A DNA stretch of 64,000 nucleotides from Serripes groenlandicus (Eukaryota > Mollusca > Bivalvia > Cardiida > Cardiidae): the NCBI GenBank assembly GCA_031761405.1, contig JASEVX010000034.1:1677935-1741934 (forward strand), written 5' to 3'. Made by a program: the position numbers and the translations under genes. The notes under the pieces were generated by a model. That model did not search any database and was not told the DNA's origin. It worked only from the letters and a program-made list of their open reading frames with translations. Numbering within the stretch: position 1 is the first letter of the stretch; every line of letters begins with the position of its first letter. Positions 1-11,383 of the stretch are shown here, piece after piece.

Positions 1-205
1 GTCCCGGTAGCTTTGCCGGTAGCGACGCGGGCTGTCCTTCCAAGGGTTGTGAGTTCAAATCCTTTCAGGCTAAGCATCATTTTTTCCGACGTTTGACAAA
101 AGTCATTTGCGACAAGCGTCATTCGTCTTCCACAAATGGGCTAACAATCTATGTTTAAAAGCAGCCAGTTGCTTGGAAAGACTGTTGTGTGGAGTACTTG
201 TGTTT
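1..205 (+). mobile_element. tRNA-derived SINE family 1, 5' part
   Basis: A tRNA-like head (box A-like GGTAGCGACG, box B-like GGTTGTGAGTTCAAATCC) is followed by the conserved body seen in the full copy at 53460-53756, including 'gacaaaagtca' and 'cagccagttgcttgg'. It is cut by the window start and loses similarity near base 205, so it is a 3'-truncated or decayed copy. Confidence 0.8.
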
Positions 206-969
206 GGCACATTTACATGTGGTATTTTTATCAATGTTATTTTTACATATACTCGTATGAGAGTTATCTGATTAAAGCAAATACTGGAGGTCTGAAACCT
301 CTTGAAGGATTATATTATTACATTTCTGTCAAGTGAAGATTAAAAACTGGAATGCGCAAGTTATTTGAATTTACCCCGGTCGCAACGGCATATGTTGAAT
401 ACATGTCAGTGTTTTCCTGTAACTCACTTTCTCCCGTCAAACTGAATTACAAATACTGCTTCAAGAACATTTGATAATGTTTCATTGACTTGAACTTTCA
501 ACCCGTTTGACTTCTTAAAGAGAAACGGAATTTAATCTTTACAAAAATACTTTATAAAAAACAAATGTTACAGATTGTTTTTTTTTAAAAACGTTGCTTG
601 TTTTCATCGGTTCATTTCATGCGCAATTAAGACGTCATTTGATATATTTAATATAGAAAACACTGAACTTAAATTGAACGCATACGGCTTCATCAAATAT
701 ATATGAGCCGCGTCTAAGGATATGTGGTCTTAACCCTTTCCAACATACATACGCTTTCTACATCTTTAAAGCCTGTAGGCGGACAGTGAACACTCTGATG
801 AAGTTGTTCGTTTTAAACAGGCTCAGCCGATGGCAACTGTTCGCAGATGCAACAATTAACCTAAGCTAGTACATGTACATGTAGTCCTACTGGTGTATTT
901 ACCCAGGGCAGAAACATAGCATAGACAACGTCCCTGCCCCGAGTCAAGGATTCGTATACAGTCGCCGTG
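206..969. other. No recognisable feature
   Basis: AT-rich sequence without a convincing ORF or splice-bounded exon. Around 700-735 there is a 13-bp match to 'atatgagccgcgt', the edge of the MITE family seen at 47.6 and 55.2 kb. Confidence 0.5.
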
Positions 970-1390
970 ATTTAAATGAAATAATGTTGAAAACGGCGTG
1001 AAACCCAAATAAAATAATAATAAGAGGACCAAAATGGTCATAAATCGCTCACCTGAGTTAATATAACTTCAAACGTTTTCAAAGTTGTTACTCTAGATAT
1101 ATGAGGAAAACGAGCCCCGCCCCTGATGGCCATCATACTTCTGATCACTCTGTCCGTCCGTCTGTCTGTCGTCCGTCGTTAACTTTTAGCTTTAAACATC
1201 ATCTCCTCCTAAACCATGAAACCAATTTCAACCAAACTTCACAGGAATGTTCCTTTGGTGGTCCTCTTTGAAAATTGTTCAAAATGTTTTAAATTCCATG
1301 GAGTACTTTGGTTGCTGCGGCATCAGAAAAGGGGCAAAATATCCAAACTCTAGGACATGTGCCTTGCCAAGTGCACTCCACCATAAGTGT
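970..1390 (+). mobile_element. Mosaic of SINE tail and rolling-circle-like element pieces
   Basis: A SINE family 1 tail ('gttgaaaacggcgtgaaaccc') runs into the 5' terminus of the bivalve 'aagaggacc...ggtc...cgctcacct' element. From about 1090 the sequence is the reverse complement of the 3' part of the element at 7330-7728, including the run of 'gtccgtc' and the 'gctgcggcatcag' segment. Pieces of the same family therefore sit head to head. Confidence 0.6.
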
Positions 1391-2130
1391 AATAAAGAGC
1401 ATGATTGGTCTGTGAATTCAGCATTCAATAAAGAGCATGATTGGTCTGTGAATTCAGCATTCAATAAAGAGCATGATCGGTCCGTGAATTCAGCATTCAA
1501 TAAAGAGCATGATCGGTCTGTGAATTCAGCATTCAATAAAGAGCATGATCGCTATGTGAATTCAGCATTCAATTAAGAGCATATTTGGTATGTGCATTCA
1601 GCATTCAATAAAGAGCATATCCTGTCTATGAATTCAGCATTCAATAAAGAGCATATTCGGTCTTGTGAATTCAGCATTCAATAAAGAGCATATTCGGTCT
1701 ATGAATTCAGTATTCAATAAAGCGCATTTTCAGCATTCAATAAAGAGCATATTCGGTCTGTGAATTCAGCATTCAATAAAGAGCATATTCGGTCTTGTGA
1801 ATTCAGCATTCAATAAAGAGCATATTCGGTCTTGTGAATTCAGCATTCAATAAAGAGCATATTCGGTCTATGAATTCAGCATTCAATAAAGTGCACATTC
1901 GGTCTATGAATTCAGCATTCAATAAAGAGCATATTTGGTCTGTGAATTCAGCATTCAATAAAGAGCATGATTGGTCTGTGAATTCAGCATTCAATAAAAA
2001 GCATGATCGGTCTGTGAATTCAGCATTCAATAAAGAGCATGATCGGTCTGTGAATTCAGCATTTAATAAAGAGCATGATTGGTCTGTGAATTCAGCATTC
2101 AATAAAGATCGGTCTGTGAATTCAGCATTC
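1391..2130. repeat. 36-bp minisatellite, about 20 copies
   Basis: Tandem units of about 36 bp begin AATAAAGAGCAT and end GTGAATTCAGCATTC. Most carry one AATAAA and one GAATTC. Sub-variants ('atgattgg', 'atgatcgg', 'atattcgg') form blocks, so similar variants cluster, and a few units are short. Because 36 is a multiple of three, long ORFs appear on both strands; they are repeat artefacts and not genes. Confidence 0.97.
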
Positions 2131-2309
2131 TTCACAAATCAGTCACAGAAATGTTCAAGAGACTACTGATAAGCATTGTAAACTTTGTACTCCGAGGTGG
2201 TCTTCAGCACATATTTGATTGTATATTGAACTGTTGCATAGGTCAAATTACACAGACGTTTAGTATGTTCTCTAAATGCATCTGTTACCTGGAAACCAAC
2301 AGTTCGATG

Positions 2310-2538
2310 TTAACCCTTTCCCTCATATGACAATTCTACAGCAGACGACTTTGAACATATTTTGTCAAAAAATAGAAAATCTCTATAATTGCATGGATAA
2401 CCTAAGACTAAAAGTGGAAATTATTGTGGCAAATGGAGAAATTGCTCATTTTGAGCAATTTCTTCTTTTGTCACTATGTTTCTAAAAGCTGTCTGCTGCA
2501 TAGGCGTCAGAAAGCGTCTATATGAGGTAAAGGGTTAA
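2310..2538. mobile_element. MITE-A, complete, TTAA-flanked
   Basis: The element begins TTAACCCTTTCCCTCATA and ends in a reverse complement of that motif with TTAA, with an interior palindrome around 'gaaattgctcattttgagc'. The TTAA duplication and CCCT termini fit a non-autonomous piggyBac-type element. It is about 229 bp including both TTAA. Confidence 0.9.
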
Positions 2539-2989
2539 TGCGTAATAAATACTCATGTATAAATACTATAATGATTGCGTTATCAAAAGCATTATCTTCA
2601 ATTTAAAAGACAGTCATAATGACTTAAGTTTTCTAATGGGCCAGTTTAGATATATGTCAAGTAATTTTTTTAAAAAACTTCTTATCCCAAAGCACTGGCA
2701 TGATTTGAAAATAATTTAGTACAATCTTTGGGCGAATCTCTGCCAAAATTGTTAATATTATTTCAATCCGTTGAAGAAATGTCTGCCAGCGTGCAGGGCT
2801 AGGTTTCCTAATATGTATAGACTAAAAACATTGAAATATATTTAAGTTCTAATAAATCAGCATTAATCAGGCGAGAAATACAGGATCACTTGCCTTTGAT
2901 TGATGGTTTGTTTTTCTCTAATAAAAGGTAATAGCAAAAAGAAAAAGAGCTCTCGGAGGACAGTGCCCTCGACTATTCCACCGCTTATT

Positions 2990-3835
2990 TAAGTTACTTA
3001 GATATGAACTCTAATGTAGTTGCATGCAAAACATTAACCATAATTTCCTAAAGGGTGACAATTTGCATTATCTGCAGGATAGAGGTATTTAACTTGATTA
3101 TTTTCATAGGTGTGATGGTTGGGAAGGGTTGTATATTGCTTCAATGGAATGCATGAAGTTACTAAGATATGGACTCTTAATGTAGTTGCATGCAAACCTT
3201 TAACAATAATTTCTAAGTAAAAAATGGGCAACAATTTGCATTGAGTTATCTTTATTGGTTGTGTATATAGTTGTGAAATTAGGAAGGGTTGTATTAAGTT
3301 TTAATACAATGCTTCAAGTAGTTACTGAGATATGTACTTTTAATGTAGTTGCACACAAAACTTTAACATGAATTGCTAAGTCTAAAAAGGGCCATAACTT
3401 ACATAAAATGATGGATAGAGTTATCGTACCTGATTGTTTACATAGGTGTGATGGTTGGGAAGGGCTGTAAAACGTTTCAATGCAATGCATCAAATAGTCT
3501 CTTAATGTAGTTGCATGCAAAACTTAAACCAGAATTCATAAGTCCAAAAAGGGCCATAACTTACATAACATGCAGGATTGAGTTATTTAACTTGAAAATC
3601 AACATAGGTGTGATAGTTGGGAAGGGTTCTATACAGTTTCAAAGCAATGCATCAAGTAAATACTAGGATATCAACTCTGAATGTAGTTGCATGCAAAACT
3701 TTAACCAAATTTCTAGGAAAAGAAAGGGTCATAATTTGCAAAATATACTGGATATAGTTATCATACTTGATTATTTAGATACGTGTGAAAAGTTAAAAAA
3801 GCGCCATAACTTGCATAAAATGCAGTGTATATATA
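2990..3835 (-). repeat. ~165-bp tandem array, about 5 copies
   Basis: Units are marked by 'atgtagttgcatgcaaaac' at about 3015, 3180, 3342, 3504 and 3681. The unit is the reverse complement of the 176-bp unit at 29.65-31.75 kb. It is preceded by 'gagctctcggaggacagtgccctcgac' split by interruptions and followed by a hairpin around 'gcgattggtttgacaatcgc', which may be element termini. Confidence 0.9.
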
Positions 3836-4284
3836 GAGAGAGGATCTTACATGAGTGCTTATTTGATATTGTTTTTGTGGCGATTGGTTTGACAATCGCC
3901 GCAATGCTAACAGAAACAACAACAACGAAAACTATTTACATAGTCGGTTTTGAACAATCGGTTGATATTTCTTTTCCTTACTGCAAACTAATTTACTCAC
4001 ATCCGTTATAGTTCCATCATTGATGCAGAGACGTGATTAATAATAATTATGTCAGTGCTACTTTGGTACCGGATTGTTACTAATATTTGAGTTTTATCAA
4101 GACATTATCTACATAGAGTTAAACTATGTAAATATTATCTTCATCATGATTGGGCAGATAATAAATATCATTGCGCGTTCTATCTGCCTTGCAAATACCG
4201 GTAACTCTGATGATACTCAAATCTGGAAATTCCAAAATGTTCTATAAATAGCTCGCGAGACTGCATGGTTATCTCAATATTATA
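3836..4284. other. No gene seen; hairpin near 3880
   Basis: AT-rich sequence. The only structure noted is the stem 'ggcgattg'/'caatcgcc' just after the array, probably part of that element's 3' end. Confidence 0.4.
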
Positions 4285-5985
4285 AACGCTTTATTAGTCG
4301 CCGGGCAGAAGCCCGCGACTTCTATTTTTAATAGGTTTTCTGAAATCACATGGGAGGGGGGATTATTATTAGAAAGAAACACATTTAATTGTCTTGAACA
4401 TATTACAATTGTGTTTGTTTAAAAACACTAAGTAATGACACATCTAAAATGAAATAAATATTCCGATGTTTTAGGTATTTTCGGTTTCTTTATTTTGACT
4501 CGCATTTATGTTTTTTTGTTTTATTTACGAAGACAAAACAGTCCCTATTAGCTAGACTGGTATACTTTATTTTACACTATATACTACATGTAATCAAAAG
4601 TCGACAACTACAAACCTTTACGTCGCAGTCTAATTTGTTTATTTACGCGCACCTGCGTGACTCGCGAATACCAACTGCGTAGATCAATCTCCTTTGCAGA
4701 GAGCCGCTCTTTACACTCACTTACAAATAGTAAATTATAGGTGATTTAAAATGTTTATTTGGTTCGAAACAAATGAAGAAAAGAACAAACCGAGATACAA
4801 CTGGTTTTAATGGAAAAATGACTTTGAAAGAACACTCTCTGCCTATAAAGAATGAATGAATGAATGAATGTATATTGTTTTACGGCGCATCGACAGCTAA
4901 GGTCATTTAGCGCGCATTTAAATTTAATTATTCATGATCCCTGGGTGAACAAACCAGTACTAGGCTAGAAAATGTGCCTTGCCCAAGAGCACTCCACCAT
5001 GACCGAATTGCCGCGATTGGGGATCGAACCCGGGACACCCGGTTTCGAAATCCCCGACGCTAACCACTCGACCACAGCGGATTCCTGCCTATAAAGAGAG
5101 TTTCAAGAACGACACCTCTGCGAATAAGAAAGAATCGGGTCTTTCGTACAAAATTATTTCATCCTTGACAATTTTAAATGTGTCATTTAATTCCCTAAAG
5201 GCATATTGCTTCCGATCTGCATATTGTTATGCATCATTGACACAAGGGCGCTCATCATAATATAATTTTAAAACATGAGTAGTTTGTTGTTTTCATTATA
5301 AAAAAGGGAAAGAAAGAATTAAAATAAATTAACATGTTGTAGAGCTAAGTTTATGTTCGAAATTAAGTTTAAATTATACAACAATTTCAATGAGATTTAA
5401 CTGTTTAGTTATTATTATATTTCGAAGGTGGTCTAATTTATAAATATTGGACTACATTTCAACATTTGTTAAAGTATGATATAATTAGGATGCTAAGCTA
5501 ATATCATTTTGAGAAAAAGAGAAAACTCATGTCTTCAGCGATTTAACCCTTATCTCATTGTTTTAAAAGTAGATTACTGCAAAGGTGTCCACTGTTGACT
5601 TTAAAAGAGGAAAGGTAAAATGACGTGCTATTGCATGTAAATCCTAAATTGTCTGTTTTGTGGTTTTATTGAAAAATAATAAAATTCAAATATTCTGACA
5701 AACATCTTGAAAAGTGTATGTGGACTTCATAAATCTTATAATTATTCCTTAATGAAAGTACTGTATACATACTAAGACTAATGATTGGCAAGATTACTCA
5801 TTTCCATTACTGTCATTCACTTCGTTGACAAAACAATGCAAGTTATGATACATTTTCACTTGACCCCACCCCTGATGTTCCAATATGCCCCTCAGTTGAT
5901 AACTGTTTATTCAACTACTATAATGTTAGTGTTATGCATAACTGCACTATGGATATCCGGCGACATTGATGCGTTGCATCAACTT
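4285..5985 (+). repeat. Left arm of a large inverted duplication
   Basis: Bases 4290-5282 and about 5790-5980 are closely matched, in reverse complement and collinear order, by 18828-19992. The match includes the start 'ttattagtcgccgggc', 'gcagagagccgctctttacac' split by small differences, and 'catttttcacttgacccc'-type sequence. The left arm has two extra blocks: a SINE (4851-5085) and about 500 bp at 5283-5780 absent from the right arm. Confidence 0.88.
4851..5085 (-). mobile_element. tRNA-derived SINE family 2, full length with TSD
   Basis: Read on the minus strand it has box A-like TGGTCGAGTGG and box B-like GGTTCGATCCC, then a body ('cactccaccatgacc' on plus) and a (CATT)n tail. It is flanked by a perfect 11-bp target-site duplication TGCCTATAAAG at 4840-4850 and 5086-5096. 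The inverted copy near 19350 holds the uninterrupted site, confirming the insertion boundaries. Confidence 0.96.
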
Positions 5986-7325
5986 TCTCTTGTTGTGTAG
6001 TTGTTTAAATATATGAAAGCGTCTAGATGATAAGACTGGTTTACAAAGGTTTAAAGGACACACAATGTCAGTGTGTACACACGTTATGTATACAAGTCTG
6101 CACGTTCTAGAGTCAATTAGCAACCATAGTCCTATAACATAAGACTCTGTTGACAAGCACAGAGTCTTATTTTTAAAGACCAAAAACGCTTAGCGGATTT
6201 CAATCTTGCATCAAATTCATTAAAATTTACATGTTTACTTTCTTGTTCCCTCTCATGTCGGCCATGTTGCCGCATAGTTTTTACGGTTGTCGTAAATATC
6301 GGGATTTTTTAAAACGAAATTGTTATATATATATCGTCTGATATATATCGATTTTATTTCCATTTGTTTCGTTTAATTTTAAGTTCTATAATTTATTTTA
6401 ACGTTTTCGGAGCCCATTCGGAATATTCGGATATATTCCTCATACATATATAAACATTTAAACATTTGGAATAGTCGGATTTATTCGTCAGACTTGTATG
6501 AAATGAAAAACTTCTCCACTTCAAAACTTAAAATGTGTTTTTCTCGGCCTTAAACGGCTGTGAAAGGAAAAGGATTACTCAGGTCTGTTGCATTTTACGT
6601 ATAGATGTAAATTCTTTCGATAGCTGCGAAATAGTTTGCAGAAAATGGCTGTAAAATCAACCCGATCTCAACTTGATCGGGTTCAACTGTTTTTCTTGCT
6701 AAAGGAAATTGACCTTTAGAGATATGACCTCGAGCTTGTGAGAGGTCATATATTATAGGACTATTAGCAACCAATGCTGAAAGTGTAGCCTAATTTAGTT
6801 TGGAGATTGAGCATTATAATATATGCCTATATTTTTATAAATTGAACAGCTTGGCAAATAGTGAAATTGTGCTTTTTGAGCATGTTTTGTGTTTGTTTTT
6901 GCACTCACATTATTCGAAGCAGTTTAACAACCTCAGAGACATATAAATACACTGTGTTTATATGTCTCTGACAACACTCAATCATGCAATGTGAAGGGAC
7001 TAAATTGAACAGACCTGTTTAATATCGGACATCATTGAAACAAACACTAAACTAATGGATACTGTTTTCTCTCTTTTCTTGATAATTTAGTCATTTCTAA
7101 AGTGTAAAAAATATTTTATCTTAATATGGCCTAGCGACCTGGTGATGAACATGTGATTACCTGAACAATTTAGTTTACAAATAGCTAATGAGCTAAAACG
7201 GTAGTCTATCGAATACCAACTAGATTTTTCATAACTTTGGAATGGCCTAATTTTGAACACATCAATTTTTTTTCAATTTTTCAATTTTTCAAATCGGGCC
7301 AGTACTTTTGGACAAGAAGATTGTT
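5986..7325. other. Intergenic, several perfect small hairpins
   Basis: No coding signal. Stem-loops lie at 6139-6170 (12-bp arms), 6659-6683 (9-bp arms) and 6934-6970 (14-bp arms, 9-nt loop). Confidence 0.55.
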
Positions 7326-7329
7326 AAAG

Positions 7330-7728
7330 TTTTAACAATGCACACATATAAGGAAAATAAGCTCCGCTCCCTGGCGGCCATGTTTTTCAACGGATCGGAA
7401 ATATTTGAACAATCTTGGTAGAGTTTACCCCAAGGAATATTTGTGCAAAATAATTTTCAAATCGGGCCAGTACTTTTGGACAAGAAGATTTTTTTAGATT
7501 TGGCAATTTTCCCCTTTTCTGATGCCGCAGCAACCAAAGTTCTACTTGGAATTAAAGTCTCTGAACAACTTTGAAACAGGACCACCTAAGGACCATTCCT
7601 GTGAAGTTATTTAGAAATCTGTCTATTGGTATAGTAGGAGAAGTCATTTGTAGGGAATTGTTAACAGACGACGACGACGACGGACGGTGAGTGATCACAA
7701 AAGCTCACCTTGCACTTCGTGCTTAGGT
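7330..7728 (+). mobile_element. Rolling-circle-like element (CTAA type), 3' part
   Basis: It contains 'gctccgctccctggcggccatg', interrupted by variants, and ends with a GCAC-TTC-GTGC hairpin, then 'ttaggtgag' and CTAA. The end is the reverse complement of the left edge of the 24.06-25.5 kb element. A hairpin a few bases before a CTRR-like end is a Helitron/Helentron hallmark; the class is inferred. Confidence 0.7.
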
Positions 7729-8138
7729 GAGCTAAAAAGTAAAGGTTAAACTTTTCCCACTTCCCAATTTCTCCTTTTGCCACAATGTATTCAACTTGAT
7801 TAAATAACTCGACTATTTAAAGATATTTCACATATTTTTGTCTAAATGTATTAAAAGTTATATGCTGCAAAATTGTTTTGTTGTATGTGGGAAGGAGTTA
7901 AAGCCATTTCGAGCAGACAAAGACAATAATTTAAGCTGTGTTCTCGCAAAAAAACAAACTTAATTTATATTTATGGTAAAGATAAATAAAGATCTGAATG
8001 TCCATCCAGGTAATCTGATCATATTAGACCAAGTTTATCAGAAAGTTTCTTAAATGCCTCTGTGCCTATTTAGAGAAGAGTATAGCACCAGATCAAACTG
8101 CGCTGATGTGCAATGATAGTTGATTTATGGCTATTTTT

Positions 8139-8310
8139 TCAACCCTTTCCCACATACCACATGTTTGCAGCAGACATCTTTGAAAACATGTATACAACAA
8201 CGTGGAAACTCTATAAATGAAAGTTTAATAATTATCAAGAGTTGAAAACATTGTTACAAAAGTCGTCTGTTGCAGAGGCGCCAGAAAGCGTCTATATGGG
8301 AAAGGGTTAA
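8139..8310. mobile_element. MITE-A copy
   Basis: It starts AACCCTTTCCCACATA after a TCAA (mutated TTAA) and ends 'gggaaagggttaa'. It contains the family's 'gcagcagac' and 'gtcgtctgttgcaga' inverted segments and an internal deletion. Confidence 0.85.
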
Positions 8311-8605
8311 GAGCAGACTCATAAACTCATATTTTGCGAATTCTCAAATGTGTATAGTCTCTGCCCCCGACTCTTGGAGGTTCACAGGGTTATCTGTAAA
8401 AAGTAGGTATGACTTATGTCTTCTGCCAAACAATCCCTTTTTTTTTCGATGCCCAGCACAAGGTGGCAATTGTACCAATTATGGCTAAAAAGGCAAAACT
8501 TGCTGGTATAACAATGATAATGGCAGTTCTCGTACTCTCGGCATCTCACGATGGTTCCCAGGCCTGAAAGTAAATTTATCTTTGAGGTTCATGTATGGGT
8601 AAGTT

Positions 8606-8808
8606 TTAACCCTTTCCAACAAACAGATGCTTTCTGAGACCTCTGCAGCAAACAAACTTGAAAACATAGTCTTGTGACTAAGGAATTTTTTTTTTCCATT
8701 TGCGATTTCCGTTTCCAATTATATGACTCATTTATGGAATATTTCTTGTTTTTGCCAATATGCTTTCAAAGTCATCAGCTGCATTTGTAGTGTGTGGGAG
8801 AGGGTTAA
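8606..8808. mobile_element. MITE-A copy
   Basis: The copy runs from TTAACCCTTTCC to GAGAGGGTTAA with both TTAA sites intact. The interior is diverged and carries a poly-T run in place of the central palindrome. Confidence 0.85.
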
Positions 8809-9459
8809 CCAATTTAAGATTGTAGAAGAAATCTAGGTAAAATATAAGCATAACTGTAAAACAAATTAGAGAAAGCATAGTGTTTTCACAATAAGTTCAA
8901 GTCGGCTGCTACATAATTATTCTCATAATGTGCAATTTTTGCTTCTTGGTATATATCCTCTGTCATCCAAATTCCAAATAGTCCATAAAAAAAATTGTTT
9001 GCGTAGAAATGAGTGTATAACTCCACAAGAATGTATTGAATAAATGAGATTGAGTTTAAATCCATTGTAAATGTGTATAGGATGTACTGGGAATGATTGA
9101 TTTTTTCCCTTTTAGTATTTTGACCTTGTTTGAAAGTGAAAGTAGAAAATGTTAAACACGGGTTTTGTCCGGGCCCGATTTGGTCCAAAATGAAGGTAAC
9201 CATTTTGGCCTGGTGAGTTCTTTCTAGCATAATGCATGACCCCCCATTTTCTTTGGATTGTTTTAAAGCTTAGAGGTACCTCTTTTCAATGATATATGGT
9301 GTTCTCCATGAGAAACGCTTAGAAAGTGTGATCATTGAGGACTGAAACGCGTCAATTTACATGGAAACAAAGAAGGAACTTATTTGGTGTATTGTAACTT
9401 TCTACAACATTGTTTTTATCTGTATTCAATAATTAAAAAAAAAAATCCATATTTTGTCA

Positions 9460-9830
9460 AGATGTTTTAAAAGATGTCTGCTGAAGATTTGCTGTGTATA
9501 TGAAAGAACATATTTTGTCAAAATACAGAAAACCTTTATAATTGAAAGGATTTGTTTTGAGCAATTTCTTCTTTTGTCACTATGTTTTCAAAATGCCGTC
9601 TACTGCAGAGGTGCAGAGAGCGTCTATATGAGGGAAAGGGTAAAAGCCTTATGCTTTTGGAATGCAATAATAGATCTGACTGGGAATTATTGCAGACCAA
9701 TTTAACCCTTTTCCTCATATAGACACTTTCTGAAGTATATGCAGCAGACAGCTTATTGAAAACTTTGTGACAAAAGTAGAAATTGCTCATTATGAGCAAA
9801 TTCTCCTTAAGACACAATACAATTAAAAGA
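9460..9830. mobile_element. Two partial MITE-A copies
   Basis: A first fragment (about 9460-9645) keeps 'gccgtctactgcagagg' and the 'gagggaaagggt' end. A second begins at TTAA 9702-9705 and is lost around 9830. Both include the 'gagcaatttctt' or 'gctcattatgagc' centre. Confidence 0.75.
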
Positions 9831-9835
9831 TTTTT

Positions 9836-10454
9836 CATGGAGGTATCCAGCCATTAGGTAATAGCCTTTTTGACATTTTTCCACAAAAAATTATGTTTTT
9901 GAAGCTATTTAAAATTTTCTTTGATTGGTTAATTGCCTAAATCAGGCAAACCCTTAAAGTTTGGTCATTTTTTTAAACATGGGGCACAGTAAAACCTAAA
10001 AATGTTATGTGTTTATGCTTTTTTGGTCTTGGGAGACCTGTATGATTCGCGAGGGCAGAAAATTGCCGGACTCAAGTCGCGAAACCTAGGTTTGGGTTGC
10101 ATAGGAACTTTGAAAGTAATTGTCTACTTGTCCTAATATTTGCTATTTTGCTTTCATTTTATATCATTCTCTGTAAATTTACAATGTCTGAAAATAGTGC
10201 ATACATCTAAAGTTCGATCATCTCTATGAACATTTGACGCAGTAAAACCGAATATGTGATGTTTTTTCTTATCTTTCCTTTGCGAAAACCTTAGTATTGT
10301 GCGAAAGTATAAAACTTGGCCGATTTAGCCAAAAAAACTAAATTTGGGTGGTATAGAATATTTTTATTTTCTTTGATAATAACTACTTAATTTAATTGAC
10401 CTAATATTTGCTTTTGTGATTTTATTTGATATCATACTTTGTAAATAATTAGAA
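9836..10454 (+). repeat. Tandem duplication D, unit 1
   Basis: Shares with 11384-12090 a long collinear match including 'catggggcacagtaaaacct', 'cggactcaagtcgcgaaacc' and 'gtaaataattagaa'. The two units were originally adjacent; a rolling-circle-like element now separates them. Confidence 0.9.
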
Positions 10455-11381
10455 ACAAGAGGCCCATGAGGGCCTATGCTCTACTGGGATGGTTCTTTGG
10501 TCATTTTCAATCCAGAGCATGTATGTATGGTGAAGATCGGATAGTAAATGGAGGCTCTATTGTGTTCACAAGCTGTTTTATAGCAATTTTGATCATTTCA
10601 AGGGCCATAATCCAGTCTGCATGGGTGGATCTGGCTGGTTTGTAAAAGAAACAGAGCTCTCACCAATAGTTTTAAAACTACTATCTAAGTTTGGTGAAGA
10701 TCAGATAGTAAATGGAGCCTCTATTGTGTTCACAATCTCTATTATAGCAATTTTGACAATTTGAAGGGCCATAATACAGTCTTGCATGGGCGGATCTGGC
10801 TAGTTTATGAAAGAAACAGAGCTTTCATCAATATTTAATTACTATCTAAGTTTGGGGAAGATCAGATAGTAAATGGAGGCTCTATTGTGTTTACAAGCTG
10901 TATTATAGCAATTTTGACAATTTCAATGGCCATAATCCAGTCTTGCATATGCGGATCTAACTGGTTTGCGAAAGGAACCGAGCTCCCATTGAAACTGTAT
11001 AAGTTTGATGGAGATACAATCAGAACTGAAGACTTTATCGCGTTCACAAGCTGTATTATAGCAAATTTGACAATTTCAAGGGCCATAATCCGGTCTTGCA
11101 TGGCCGGATCTAGCTGGTTTGCAAAAGGAACCAAACTCTCATGGATACCTAACTACTGTGTAAGTTTGGTAAATATCAGATAGTAAATGGAGCCTCTATT
11201 GTGTTCACAAGTTCTATTCTATTGCAAAAGGAACCGAGCTCTCATGGATATCTAACTACTGTATAAGTTTGATTGAGATACAATCAAAACTGCAGACTGT
11301 ATCGCGTTCACAAGCAATTGTTTACGGACGCATAGACGCACGAAGTACGCACGCACGCACGCCTTTGGCTAGTAGAGCTAA
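10455..11381 (+). mobile_element. Rolling-circle-like element, ~160-bp tandem core
   Basis: The 5' end is ACAAGAGG with the palindrome GGCCCATGAGGGCC, then TGCTCTACT. The core has four to five copies of a unit of about 154-172 bp ('gacaatttcaagggccataat'). The 3' end has AGTAGAGC, the reverse complement of the 5' motif, a GCC-TTT-GGC hairpin and a CTAA terminus at 11378-11381. It matches the asymmetric-inverted-repeat layout described for Helentron-type non-autonomous elements such as bivalve 'pearl' elements; exact family membership is inferred. Confidence 0.8.
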
Positions 11382-11383
11382 AC

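Noticed and set aside
1247..2169. Long open frames on both strands (about 110 codons each)
   Set aside because: They are made by the 36-bp repeat, whose length is a multiple of three. Both strands are open in register with the repeat.
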